Shown here in pieces: positions 1 to 7,802 of a stretch of DNA of 64,000 nucleotides; the stretch's first letter is position 1; every line of letters starts with the position of its first letter. The stretch is from an uncultured Parafilimonas sp. (lineage in GTDB: Bacteria; Bacteroidota; Bacteroidia; Chitinophagales; Chitinophagaceae). Below the pieces are notes generated by a model. That model had not been told where the DNA came from, searched no databases, and saw only the letters and a program-made list of their open reading frames with translations. Where the stretch lies: contig CAIRZB010000012.1 of the NCBI GenBank assembly GCA_903882935.1, positions 96,529-160,528 on the forward strand. Direction: 5' to 3'. A program made the position numbers and the translations under genes.

Positions 1-678
1 CAAAAGCCTGCCTGCGGTTAAGGTTATGCCGTTGCCTGTAATTACGGTAACGCCATTTTCATCGCTCTGCCAAGTTGCAACGGTTGTAGCGTACAATATA
101 TCTATGCCCAGCGATAATACTTTTTGCGTAAGTGCTTGTACCAGTTTGCCGCTGTGTATGCCGGCCTCCAAGGTGTTTTCAACCAAAGCCGCAAAGCCTG
201 TTAAATTAAACTGCGCCAGCTTATCGTTACGGCGCATGAAAGTTTCGGGCTGGCCGGTTATTTTTTCCATGCCTTTGTTTAGCCATGCTAGGTTTTCCTG
301 TAAGTCCGCTATAATTTCGTTTTCTTGGTTAAGCAGCTCATAACCGCCGCAGCTATCCCAATCAATTATTTTGGCGTTGAACTGGGCCCTTATTTTTTCC
401 AGCCCTTTGTAGCGCATCTCTGCCACCCTCAACATGGCGTCTTCACCCTGTAGGTGGTAATCCGCCAACAGCTCCGTGGGGCTGCCAAAGCAAGCAAAAC
501 CTGCGTTGCGGGTAGATGCACCGCAGGGTATCGGGCTTTTTTCCAGCAAAAGTATTTTTACGTGGGGTTGCCGTTTATGCAGCTCTACAGCACTCCACAA
601 CCCGGCCAACCCGGCACCTACAATTATAACATCACGTTTTGCATAAAAGCTGTTGTTTTCCCAAAATGAAATCTGCAT
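1..678 (-). CDS. FAD-dependent oxidoreductase (DAO family), incomplete at the window edge
   Basis: The reading frame starts at the ATG at 678 and stays open to base 1, giving 226 codons with the C-terminus outside the window. A Rossmann dinucleotide motif VIIVGAGLAGLWSA is at residues 17-30, followed by an acidic strand end (LLLEK) and GASTRNAGFACFG, the layout of the D-amino-acid oxidase/glycine oxidase/GlpD superfamily that binds FAD. No signal peptide is seen, so it is probably cytoplasmic. It is transcribed divergently from the OmpA-family gene. The substrate cannot be told without the C-terminal half. The two plus-strand open frames inside it are shadows. Confidence 0.85.
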   Translation of the reverse strand, partial: MQISFWENNSFYAKRDVIIVGAGLAGLWSAVELHKRQPHVKILLLEKSPIPCGASTRNAGFACFGSPTELLADYHLQGEDAMLRVAEMRYKGLEKIRAQFNAKIIDWDSCGGYELLNQENEIIADLQENLAWLNKGMEKITGQPETFMRRNDKLAQFNLTGFAALVENTLEAGIHSGKLVQALTQKVLSLGIDILYATTVATWQSDENGVTVITGNGITLTAGRLL

Positions 679-885
679 GTAATCATATGTTTTTTTAAGA
701 AATGTTCATTACATTTGTCGCAACTTAAGTTTTTTTATCTATATGCCGTACTGCTGTGGGGCCTTCCCTCATTAAAAATGTTTGGTTATAGCAATTGTAT
801 CAAATTGAATGTAACACAAACCTCTGTACCGGTTATACTTATAAAGACTTTGAGCAACTTACAAACTAACATTAAACCTCATCCA

Positions 886-2109
886 ATGAAACTGAAATTG
901 CTATTAACGTCAGCAGTGTTTCTACTTTTTTGCTTCGCCGCCTCTGCACAGGAGGACACCTCTTTAGCAAACGTGTATTTCGTGAAAAGTAAGTTCTACC
1001 TTTTACCTGAAGGAAAGGACACGTTGAAAGCATTTATCGACCGGCATAAAAACGACCGCCACTTATGGGTAGTTGCCCGTTGCGACAAATGGGGCGGCAA
1101 TACTTACAACGACTGGCTTTCCATCCAACGTGCCAACACTGTTACCAATTTTTTAATTGCCAATGGTTTTCCGAAAGAAAATATTGACACTATAAGAGGG
1201 TACGGTAAGCGTAGACAATTGGCCATTAATGGCTCACCTAAAATAGTGGATGATAAAAACAGGGTGGCCACTATTACAGGCTCGTTTGCTGTTGTACAGC
1301 AACTGATTGAAACAAAAGACAGGGTGCCTGACCAATTTGCCGTTAAACAAAGGCCAGCGCATATTGATACCAGTTACATTAGGGACACTATCTATTTGAA
1401 GATGCCCTATGCCCCAGAGCTGTTGGTTACCAACAAGTTTCCGCACAAGGGTGATATCTTGAAAACGACCACAGATTTCTTTATACAGAACGATTCTCCT
1501 TTCCTGTCAAAGAAACTGTACGTGGCGTCTGAAACAATGGAAGAGCCTAGGCCAGCAGAAGTTGCTGTTGCGCCTGCACCAGCGCCAACTCCTGCTCCTG
1601 TACAAGCACCGCCAACACCAACACCAGCCCCTGTTGTAAAAACAACCACAGCGCCACCTGCCGCTGCTGAGGTTGCTGACAATAGCGATGCTGATGAGGT
1701 TGGTAGGCAAGTAAAGGAACATTTGCAAAATGGCAAAATTGGTGAAAGCCTGATTATAAGGGGTATTAACTTTGACTTTGGCTATCACAGGATAGTTAAG
1801 AAAAGCAAAATTCAATTAGAAGCGGTTGTATATGCCATGACGCAAATACCTACCCTGAAATTAGAAATCCAAGGGCATATTTGCTGCTGGCCATTAGGGC
1901 AGGAAGGTTTTGACAGAGATACTAAAGAATACAACCTTTCTTTCAACAGGGCCAAAGAGGTGTTTGATTATTTGGTTAAAGCCGGTATTGCCGCAGACCG
2001 CCTTACCTACAATGGTTATGGCATGAAGCGCCCAATGGTTTTTCCTGAAAAAAGCAAAGACGACGAGTATAAAAACCGTAGGGTTGAGTTTAAAATAGTT
2101 AGCAAATAA
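886..2109 (+). CDS. OmpA-family outer membrane/peptidoglycan-associated protein
   Basis: A 407-residue exported protein. The ATG at 886 is chosen because it begins a clear signal peptide (MKLKLLLTSAVFLLFCFAASAQ); the frame upstream to 715 has no such feature. Residues about 45-135 look like a first, weakly conserved OmpA-type domain, residues about 221-265 form a Pro/Ala-rich linker (PAPAPTPAPV), and residues about 286-407 are a clear OmpA domain ending in RLTYNGYGMKRPM and NRRVEFKIV. Such domains bind peptidoglycan, so the protein probably links envelope layers. It has a 5' region of up to about 170 bases and its own hairpin downstream, so it looks monocistronic. Confidence 0.85.
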   Translation: MKLKLLLTSAVFLLFCFAASAQEDTSLANVYFVKSKFYLLPEGKDTLKAFIDRHKNDRHLWVVARCDKWGGNTYNDWLSIQRANTVTNFLIANGFPKENIDTIRGYGKRRQLAINGSPKIVDDKNRVATITGSFAVVQQLIETKDRVPDQFAVKQRPAHIDTSYIRDTIYLKMPYAPELLVTNKFPHKGDILKTTTDFFIQNDSPFLSKKLYVASETMEEPRPAEVAVAPAPAPTPAPVQAPPTPTPAPVVKTTTAPPAAAEVADNSDADEVGRQVKEHLQNGKIGESLIIRGINFDFGYHRIVKKSKIQLEAVVYAMTQIPTLKLEIQGHICCWPLGQEGFDRDTKEYNLSFNRAKEVFDYLVKAGIAADRLTYNGYGMKRPMVFPEKSKDDEYKNRRVEFKIVSK

Positions 2110-2138
2110 CATTGCAACCAATCACTGGTTTTACCCAA

Positions 2139-2168
2139 CGGGCCGCCTATTTTACATTAGGCGGCCCG
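2139..2168 (+). terminator. GC-rich hairpin after the OmpA-family gene
   Basis: A perfect 11-bp stem, CGGGCCGCCTA at 2139-2149 with TAGGCGGCCCG at 2158-2168 and an 8-base loop, lies 30 bases after the stop codon. There is no strong T run after it, so it may terminate weakly or protect the 3' end of the mRNA. Confidence 0.55.
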
Positions 2169-2250
2169 TGGTATTATAGGGTTTGGGGGTACCAAATTTT
2201 ATTACGCGGTTTCGTATAAACTAACGCTTGTTTATTTGTTTGTAAAAAAA

Positions 2251-2281
2251 TTTGTTGCGTATTGCAATGTGCCTATATTTG
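2251..2281 (+). promoter_or_regulatory. Bacteroidota-type promoter of the pheA leader
   Basis: TTTG at 2251-2254, exactly 19 bases, then TATATTTG at 2274-2281. This matches the Bacteroidota primary sigma consensus (TTTG, 17-23 bases, TAnnTTTG) at every fixed position. Transcription would start a few bases downstream, so the leader peptide ATG at 2290 would lie almost at the 5' end of the RNA. Confidence 0.75.
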
Positions 2282-2289
2282 ACACCGAA

Positions 2290-2382
2290 ATGAACAAAGC
2301 AAATACATACAGCTATTTTTTTTACTTTTTCTTTTATTACTTTTTTACCAAAGTAACCGGGGTTGTATTTGCCAAAGCGTAA
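2290..2382 (+). CDS. Phe/Tyr-rich leader peptide of the pheA attenuator
   Basis: A 30-codon frame, ATG at 2290 and TAA at 2380-2382, too short for usual gene callers. Residues 7-19 read YSYFFYFFFYYFF: seven Phe and five Tyr in 13 codons (2308-2346), just upstream of a gene making the Phe precursor. Leader peptides of amino acid operons characteristically hold runs of codons for the regulated amino acid. Shortage of charged tRNA-Phe or tRNA-Tyr would stall the ribosome here and change folding of the RNA that follows. The use of both amino acids fits the downstream genes, which make both. The peptide itself probably has no other job. Confidence 0.88.
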   Translation: MNKANTYSYFFYFFFYYFFTKVTGVVFAKA

Positions 2383-2436
2383 CAAACACAAATAATCAAC
2401 ATACAGTCCCGGTCTAACAGGCCGGGACTTTTTTTT
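2299..2436 (+). promoter_or_regulatory. Ribosome-mediated transcription attenuator (Phe/Tyr) of pheA
   Basis: Three mutually exclusive helices can be read. Helix 1:2 pairs 2299-2307 with 2364-2372 (GCAAATAC with GTATTTGC plus one A-T). The antiterminator 2:3 pairs 2356-2368 with 2401-2413, 13 continuous pairs of which two are G-U. The terminator 3:4 pairs 2405-2412 with 2422-2429. The Phe/Tyr codons lie inside the 1:2 loop and the leader stop codon lies inside the 2:3 loop. Expected logic: a stalled ribosome breaks 1:2 and lets 2:3 form (read-through); a ribosome reaching the stop codon blocks 2:3 (termination); with no translation 1:2 favours termination. The helices are seen; the mechanism is inferred by analogy with enterobacterial trp and phe attenuators. 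Confidence 0.85.
2405..2436 (+). terminator. Attenuator terminator before pheA
   Basis: Intrinsic terminator: perfect 8-bp stem AGTCCCGG (2405-2412) with CCGGGACT (2422-2429), 9-base loop, then a run of eight T at 2429-2436. It lies 36 bases before the pheA start, where it can only serve to stop transcription before the operon. A second imperfect hairpin (2436-2445 with 2451-2460, 9 of 10 pairs) follows and sits directly before the start codon. Confidence 0.88.
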
Positions 2437-2471
2437 GCCCCTGTGCAATACACAAGGGCAGCAAAAACAAC

Positions 2472-3386
2472 ATGATGGGTAAAAGCACAACAGCACAGGT
2501 TAGCACCAAAGCAAGCGCCACAGCGGCGGGCGGCATTGCCATACAAGGTTTTGAGGGTTGTTTTCACCAAGTGGCCGCCAGGCAGTACTTTGGCAAAGAC
2601 GTAGACGTGATTACCTGCGGCACATTTAGGGAGGTTATAAAAAAGGCACTTAACAAAAAGGAAAGTGCCGGTGCCGTAATGGCCATCGAAAACTCCATAG
2701 CAGGCAGTATTTTGCCCAACTATACCCTGCTGCAAAACAGCGGTTTAAAAATTACAGGCGAAGTATACCTGCCTATAAAACAGCACTTGCTGGCCAACCC
2801 CGGCGTAAAGCTGGAAGACATAAAGGAAGTACACAGCCACCACATGGCTATACAGCAGTGCATGCAGTATTTAACCAAGTATAACTGGAAGCATGTTGAA
2901 ACAGAAGACACTGCATTAAGCGCTAAACATATTCACCAACATAAAAGCAAACATATTGCCGGCATAGCAGGCAAACTTGCCGCCGATTTGTTTGAGCTGG
3001 AGATACTTGCCCCCAACATACACACCATGAAAAACAACTACACCCGTTTTTTGGTGCTGCAAAGGGAAGAAGTGGCAGTACAGGCCGAGGGTGCCGACAA
3101 AGCCTCGGTTAATTTTCATACCGACCACTCAAGGGGCAGCCTGGCAAGGGTATTAACAACCATTGCTGAAGGCGGTATAAACCTTAGCAAGCTGCAAAGT
3201 TTCCCCATTGCGGGCACCAATTTTAAATATAGTTTTCATGCAGATATGGAGTTTGATGATTTGGCTGTGTTTAACCAGGTGATTAATGCCATAAAACCCT
3301 TAACCGAGGAGGTAAAGGTGTATGGCATTTATAGGAACGGGAAAGTTGAACCCCCATTGCCCCCATCCCCTAAAGGGGGGCAATAA
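2472..3386 (+). CDS. pheA: Prephenate dehydratase
   Basis: Converts prephenate to phenylpyruvate in phenylalanine synthesis. It is 304 residues long, the usual size of a monofunctional enzyme without a chorismate mutase domain (that activity is fused to DAHP synthase downstream). Residues about 20-205 form the catalytic domain, including AIENSIAGS and the conserved T191-R192-F193 in NNYTRF. Residues about 215-290 are an ACT domain (GSLARVLTTIAEGGINLSKLQSFPI), which normally binds Phe for feedback inhibition. The last residues, PPLPPSPKGG, are translated from a GC-rich repeat at 3351-3385 and are not part of the family fold. Starts at ATG 2472 or 2475. First gene of the attenuated unit with the aminotransferase and tyrA. 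Confidence 0.95.
   Translation: MMGKSTTAQVSTKASATAAGGIAIQGFEGCFHQVAARQYFGKDVDVITCGTFREVIKKALNKKESAGAVMAIENSIAGSILPNYTLLQNSGLKITGEVYLPIKQHLLANPGVKLEDIKEVHSHHMAIQQCMQYLTKYNWKHVETEDTALSAKHIHQHKSKHIAGIAGKLAADLFELEILAPNIHTMKNNYTRFLVLQREEVAVQAEGADKASVNFHTDHSRGSLARVLTTIAEGGINLSKLQSFPIAGTNFKYSFHADMEFDDLAVFNQVINAIKPLTEEVKVYGIYRNGKVEPPLPPSPKGGQ
3351..3385 (+). repeat. GC-rich CCCCTAAAGGGG-type repeat at the 3' end of pheA
   Basis: The tract contains CCCCTAAAGGGG with C-rich flanks and supplies the last codons of pheA. The same motif recurs at 4703-4726, 9617-9637 and 14052-14072. Confidence 0.6.
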
Positions 3387-3469
3387 GAGAGGTGTAACTT
3401 TGATTATAAGGGTTTACCGATGGAACAATTTACAACGGGATTACAACAAAACAAGGGCTGCTACTTATA

Positions 3470-3497
3470 GCCCCGTCTCCGCGGGGAGAGGGGGAAG
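3470..3497 (+). repeat. GC-rich palindromic repeat between pheA and the aminotransferase
   Basis: The core CCCCGTCTCCGCGGGGAGAG contains CTCCGCGGGGAG and resembles the repeat inside the aminotransferase gene at 4023-4051. It fills the gap before that gene. Confidence 0.45.
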
Positions 3498-3520
3498 CGA
3501 AAATGCGAAAAAAGAAATGT

Positions 3521-4720
3521 ATGATAACAACGGCAACACGTTTGGACGGCATTGGCGAATATTATTTCTCCCAAAAATTGCGGGAGATTGAGGGGCTTAA
3601 CAAACAGGGCAAAAACATCATCAATCTTGGTATTGGCAGCCCCGACCTGCCGCCGCACCCCGACGTGATTAAAGTGTTGCAGGAGGAAAGCGCAAAGCCC
3701 AATGTGCATGCCTACCAAAGCTACAAAGGCTCGCAGGTGCTGCGCCAGGCATTTGCCCACTGGTACAAACAATGGTATAACGTGCAACTGGATGCAGACA
3801 CGGAAATATTGCCTTTAATCGGCAGTAAGGAAGGCATCATGCACATTTGCATGACCTACTTAAACGAAGGCGATATTGTGCTGGTACCCAACCCAGGCTA
3901 CCCCACTTACAGCAGCGCGGCCAAACTTGCAGGTGGTGCTATAATGCATTACGAACTGAAGGAAGAAAACAACTGGCTGCCCGACTTCAACGCGTTGGAT
4001 GACCAACTCGCGAGGGTTAAAAGCCTCCCTAGCGGGGAGGTTTGGAGGGGGCCTGCCAAGCTGATGTTTGTAAACTACCCGCAAATGCCCACTGGGCAGC
4101 TGCCTTCGGTGGAGATGTACCAGCAACTGGTGGCTTTTGCAAAAAAGCACAACCTATTGGTGGTGCACGACAACCCCTACAGTTTTATTTTGAACGACAA
4201 CCCCATGAGTCTGTTAGCTGTGGAAGGAGCAAAGGATGTAGTGATTGAGTTGAACTCCCTAAGCAAATCGCAAAACATGGCGGGCTGGCGCGTGGGTGTT
4301 TTATGCGGCGCAAAGCAGCGTATTGACGAAGTATTACGGTTTAAAAGTAACATGGACAGCGGCATGTTCCTGCCCCTGCAACTGGCGGCAGCCAAGGCTT
4401 TGGGCCTTGGCAAGGATTGGTACGACAGTGTAAACGAAGTATACAAGGCAAGGCGGGAAAAAGTGTACGAGTTGCTGGATGTGCTGGGCTGTGTGTATTC
4501 AAAACAACAGGCAGGCATGTTTATGTGGGCTAAAATACCTGCGGGATACAAAGACGGTTATGCGCTAAGTGACGAGGTGTTGTATAACAGCAATGTGTTT
4601 ATAACACCTGGCGGCATATTTGGCAGCGCGGGTGAAAAATACATTCGGGTAAGCCTTTGCGGCAGTGTGGAAAGGTTTGCGGAGGCGATAAAAAGAATAG
4701 CACACCCCCCAACCCCCTAA
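3521..4720 (+). CDS. Class I/II pyridoxal-phosphate aminotransferase, probably aromatic
   Basis: A fold-type I aminotransferase of 399 residues from the ATG at 3521; an ATG at 3503 would add six residues. Family landmarks are NLGIGSPDLPPHPDV near the start, YQSYKGSQVLRQA, the PNPGYPTY segment, and SLSKSQNMAGWRVG, where K249 is the expected Schiff-base lysine. The position between prephenate dehydratase and prephenate dehydrogenase suggests it transaminates phenylpyruvate and 4-hydroxyphenylpyruvate; this is inference from context, since LL-diaminopimelate and other aminotransferases have similar sequence. Two stretches come from repeats: SLPSGEVWRGP in the middle (4023-4051) and the HPPTP tail. 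Confidence 0.88.
   Translation: MITTATRLDGIGEYYFSQKLREIEGLNKQGKNIINLGIGSPDLPPHPDVIKVLQEESAKPNVHAYQSYKGSQVLRQAFAHWYKQWYNVQLDADTEILPLIGSKEGIMHICMTYLNEGDIVLVPNPGYPTYSSAAKLAGGAIMHYELKEENNWLPDFNALDDQLARVKSLPSGEVWRGPAKLMFVNYPQMPTGQLPSVEMYQQLVAFAKKHNLLVVHDNPYSFILNDNPMSLLAVEGAKDVVIELNSLSKSQNMAGWRVGVLCGAKQRIDEVLRFKSNMDSGMFLPLQLAAAKALGLGKDWYDSVNEVYKARREKVYELLDVLGCVYSKQQAGMFMWAKIPAGYKDGYALSDEVLYNSNVFITPGGIFGSAGEKYIRVSLCGSVERFAEAIKRIAHPPTP
4023..4051 (+). repeat. Repeat inserted in frame in the aminotransferase gene
   Basis: CCTCCCTAGCGGGGAGG followed by TTTGGAGGGGG, translated as SLPSGEVWRGP. A decayed copy (CTTCCGCAAGAGGAAG, TTTGGAGG) is found at about 8329-8351, before the DAHP synthase gene. Confidence 0.6.
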
Positions 4721-4726
4721 AGGGGC
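4703..4726 (+). repeat. CCCCTAAAGGGG-type repeat over the aminotransferase stop codon
   Basis: The tract ACCCCCCAACCCCCTAAAGG supplies the final HPPTP residues and the stop codon of the aminotransferase gene. Confidence 0.55.
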
Positions 4727-4779
4727 TTAGAAGCAGGGTGAGGTTATTTTAGCATTAATAAATTTTAAGTTGGCAATAT

Positions 4780-5679
4780 ATGGATGACGTTAAAAATAAC
4801 ACGGATTTGGAAGCCCCCTTTAGTGGGTTTGGGGGCACCCTCGCCATCATCGGCGTGGGCTTAATAAGCGGCTCGTTTGCATTAGCGTTAAAGGATAAGG
4901 GCTATGCAAAACATGTTATAGGTGTTAGCCGTACCAAGGCCAGCGAGAAAAAAGCCCTAGAACTGGGCTTGATTGACGAGGCGTTGCCCTTGGAAGAGGC
5001 CGTGCGCAAAAGCGATTTTATTTATGTGGCCATACCTGTTGACGCTACTATACCGACGATGCAGCGGATTATGGACTTGGTGACAGACAAACAAATTGTT
5101 GCAGATGCGGGCAGTACAAAATTTGCGTTGTGCGATGCGTTGAAAAACCACACGATGCGCAACCGTTTTGTGGCCACGCACCCCATGTGGGGCACGGAAT
5201 ACAGCGGGCCCGATGCGGCTGTAAAGAACGCCTTTGTAGGCCGTGCTTGTGTTATTTGCGAGAAGGAAAAATCAAACCCGGGGGCTGTTGCACTGGTTGA
5301 ACATATTTACCGGCAGTTGGGCATGAATATTATTTACATGGATGCCCTTAACCACGATGTGCATGCCGCGTACGTAAGCCATATATCGCACATTACTTCG
5401 TTTGCGTTGGCCAACACGGTGTTGGAAAAGGAAAAGGAAGAAAACACGATTTTTGAGCTGGCAGGCGGTGGTTTTGAAAGCACTGTGCGCCTCGCGAAAA
5501 GCAGCCCCGCCATGTGGGCACCCATCTTTATGCAAAACCGAGAGAACGTGCTGGATGTGTTGAACGAGCATATAACCCAATTACGCAAGTTTAAAGCCTC
5601 CCTGGAGAAAGAGAACATGGATTATTTATACGAACTGATGGAGAATGCGAATAAAATAAGGAAGGTGTTGGATAAGTAG
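4780..5679 (+). CDS. tyrA: Prephenate dehydrogenase
   Basis: Oxidises prephenate to 4-hydroxyphenylpyruvate with NAD(P)+, the committed step to tyrosine. It has 299 residues, the normal length for a monofunctional TyrA without an ACT domain. The nucleotide-binding motif is IIGVGLISGS (residues 23-32, G25-x-G27-x3-G31). The conserved ATHPMWGTEYSGP, SHISHITSFALA and ELAGGGFESTVRLAKSSPAMWAPI follow. The N-terminal EAPFSGFGGT comes from a repeat (4813-4836), so the first 20 residues are probably not structurally important. Third gene behind the Phe/Tyr attenuator, 59 bases after the aminotransferase. Confidence 0.94.
   Translation: MDDVKNNTDLEAPFSGFGGTLAIIGVGLISGSFALALKDKGYAKHVIGVSRTKASEKKALELGLIDEALPLEEAVRKSDFIYVAIPVDATIPTMQRIMDLVTDKQIVADAGSTKFALCDALKNHTMRNRFVATHPMWGTEYSGPDAAVKNAFVGRACVICEKEKSNPGAVALVEHIYRQLGMNIIYMDALNHDVHAAYVSHISHITSFALANTVLEKEKEENTIFELAGGGFESTVRLAKSSPAMWAPIFMQNRENVLDVLNEHITQLRKFKASLEKENMDYLYELMENANKIRKVLDK
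4813..4836 (+). repeat. Repeat in the 5' end of the tyrA coding region
   Basis: GCCCCCTTTAGTGGGTTTGG and following G residues, a variant of the CCCCTTTAGGGG family, translated in frame as APFSGFGG. Confidence 0.55.
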
Positions 5680-5978
5680 AACCGTTGCAGCTTTTAATGA
5701 TAACATTGTAAACAGTTAGCAGTATAGTGTGGCTTCTGCTAGTTTTGGGGGGGATTTTACATCTAATTCTGATGAAGTGATTACTTTATCGACGCGACAA
5801 ATAAAAAGAGGATGCTTGATTACTGGGAAATCAGATCAATCCACGCTCAAAATCAAATAAATCGTGGTAAAGAAATCAAGATAATCAGTGAAATAGGATA
5901 AATCTTGGTCAATAATCAGTAAAATCCCGTAAATCGTGGTCCAGACTGGTTACCTTTGCGGCAAAATTAGCGAACAGA
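5680..5978. other. Intergenic stretch with short direct repeats
   Basis: About 300 bases between tyrA and the helicase gene. AAATCGTGGT occurs at 5851-5860 and 5931-5940, with a variant AAATCTTGGT at 5900-5909, inside AT-rich text of the AATCAG/AAATC type common between Bacteroidota genes. No gene is seen. Confidence 0.5.
5951..5958 (+). promoter_or_regulatory. Promoter -7 element before the helicase gene
   Basis: TACCTTTG matches the Bacteroidota TAnnTTTG element and lies 20 bases before the start codon. No good TTTG/TTG element is found at the right distance upstream. It suggests the helicase gene is transcribed separately from pheA-tyrA. Confidence 0.45.
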
Positions 5979-7670
5979 ATGACAACATTTGAAGATTTGG
6001 GATTGGATGAGCGGTTGGTAAAGGCTACCACCGAGCTGGGTTATGTGTCACCTACAGAGATACAGGAAAAGGGCATTCCTGTGTTATTGAGCGGCACGAA
6101 AGACTTTATAGGCCTGGCGCAAACAGGCACCGGCAAAACAGCCGCGTTTGGCCTGCCTTTGTTGCAGGTTATTGATGAGGAGAAAAAGCACCCGCAGGCA
6201 TTGGTGGTTTGCCCAACAAGGGAACTGTGCATGCAGATTGTAAACGAAGTAGAACTGTTTAAAAAACATATACGCGGGGTGCATGTAGTAGCCGTATATG
6301 GCGGTGCAAGCATCGGCGCACAAATTAGGGACCTTAAGCGTGGCGTACAAATTGTGGTGGCAACACCCGGCAGGCTGATTGACCTTATTGAGCGTAAGGC
6401 TATTAACCTTGACGAAATTAAGTATGTGGTTTTGGATGAGGCCGATGAGATGCTGAACATGGGTTTTCAAGACGACATCGAGTTTATTTTGCAAAACACG
6501 CCCAAGCGCGAAAGCACTTGGTTGTTTAGCGCAACCATGCCGCCCGAAATACGCAAGGTAAGCAAGCGTTACATGAAGGACCCTGTGGAAGTTACCGTAG
6601 GTAAAGTAAACACCGGCAACAAAAACATCGACCACCAGTTTTACGTGGCCGCTGCACAGCACCGGTACGAGGCATTAAAAAGGTTGATTGACTTTAACCC
6701 CGGTATTTACGGCATCATATTCACGCGCACCAAGATTGATGCGCAGGATATTGCCGAAAAACTTACCCGCGAAGGGTACGACATTGATGCCCTGCATGGC
6801 GACCTTACCCAGCAACAGCGTGACAAGGTAATGGGCCAGTTTAGGGACAAGAGCCTGCAACTGCTTATTGCGACAGATGTGGCCGCACGTGGTATTGACG
6901 TAAAGGAAATAACACACGTTATAAACTACGAACTGCCCGATGATGTGGAAGTGTACACACACCGCAGCGGCCGTACCGGCCGCGCAGGCAGCACTGGTAT
7001 TTGTATGAGTATTGTGCATACGCGTGAAATGTTTAAGCTTAAGCAGATTGAAAGAATGGTTCAGCAGCCGTTCCACAAGTTTGAGATACCGTCGGGCAAG
7101 GATGTGTGCCGCAAGCAATTCTTCTTCTTTATGGAGAAATTGCTGCAAACAGACATAAGCCATGGCGATTATGAAAGCTATGTGCCTATGATCACCGAGA
7201 AATTTGCCGACATAAGCAAAGAAGAAATATTAAAGCGTGTGGCAGCCAGTGAGTTTGACCGCTTTTTGAAATATTACGAAAACGCCGGCGACCTGAACAT
7301 TAGGGAAGAAAGGCGCGAACGCCGCGACCAAGGCTCGCCAAGGGATGCAGGCAGGCGCAGGGAAGTAGGCGGCCGCGAAGAAGGCAGGGCCCGTGAACCG
7401 CGTGATTTTGGCGGCGGTGCCAGCGATGGCGATTACAAAAGGCTGTTTGTTAACCTTGGCACGAAAGACGGGTTTTACAAAGCCAGCTTCCTACAGTTTA
7501 TACTGGACATGAGCGACCTGAAGAAGGACGTGCTGGGCAGGATTGACATGAAGGAAATGAACAGTTGGGTGGAAGTAGAAAGCAGCGCGGCCAACCAAAT
7601 GATACGTGCAATGGACGGTAAGAACTACAAGGGCAGAAGGATAAGAATGAATGACGCGAACAGTAGATAG
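5979..7670 (+). CDS. deaD: DEAD-box ATP-dependent RNA helicase with DbpA-type C-terminal domain
   Basis: A 563-residue helicase that unwinds structured RNA, likely in ribosome assembly or mRNA turnover. Motif I AQTGTGKT is at residues 47-54, the DEAD box at 153-156, SAT in FSATMPPEIR, and the second RecA domain carries HGDLTQQQRD and HRSGRTGRAG. An Arg/Glu/Gly-rich linker (about 440-480) leads to a C-terminal DbpA-like RNA-binding domain (YKRLFVNLGTKDGFYKASFL to the end). That layout matches DeaD/CsdA rather than the shorter RhlE type. It sits inside the aromatic cluster with no evident link to it; the gene symbol is a family-level call. Confidence 0.92.
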   Translation: MTTFEDLGLDERLVKATTELGYVSPTEIQEKGIPVLLSGTKDFIGLAQTGTGKTAAFGLPLLQVIDEEKKHPQALVVCPTRELCMQIVNEVELFKKHIRGVHVVAVYGGASIGAQIRDLKRGVQIVVATPGRLIDLIERKAINLDEIKYVVLDEADEMLNMGFQDDIEFILQNTPKRESTWLFSATMPPEIRKVSKRYMKDPVEVTVGKVNTGNKNIDHQFYVAAAQHRYEALKRLIDFNPGIYGIIFTRTKIDAQDIAEKLTREGYDIDALHGDLTQQQRDKVMGQFRDKSLQLLIATDVAARGIDVKEITHVINYELPDDVEVYTHRSGRTGRAGSTGICMSIVHTREMFKLKQIERMVQQPFHKFEIPSGKDVCRKQFFFFMEKLLQTDISHGDYESYVPMITEKFADISKEEILKRVAASEFDRFLKYYENAGDLNIREERRERRDQGSPRDAGRRREVGGREEGRAREPRDFGGGASDGDYKRLFVNLGTKDGFYKASFLQFILDMSDLKKDVLGRIDMKEMNSWVEVESSAANQMIRAMDGKNYKGRRIRMNDANSR

Positions 7671-7802
7671 TTTGTTGATGGAACGCAGATTGTAAGGATT
7701 TTTAGGATTCCCGCAGATTTTAGTTGAAATGCAATTTTAGCAGTTACTACTGTGGTTTTTTTTCGCCAGCAGCGAATTTGTAAATAGGAATTTCGATTTT
7801 TT

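Noticed and set aside
26..669. Two plus-strand open frames at the window start
   Set aside because: They lie opposite the FAD oxidoreductase frame, which shows a clear Rossmann motif; the plus frames have no protein-like features.
715..885. N-terminal extension of the OmpA-family gene
   Set aside because: The extension lacks a signal peptide, while the internal ATG at 886 begins a clear one.
1407..1815. Minus-strand frames across the Pro/Ala linker of the OmpA-family gene
   Set aside because: They are low-complexity shadows of the repetitive linker codons.
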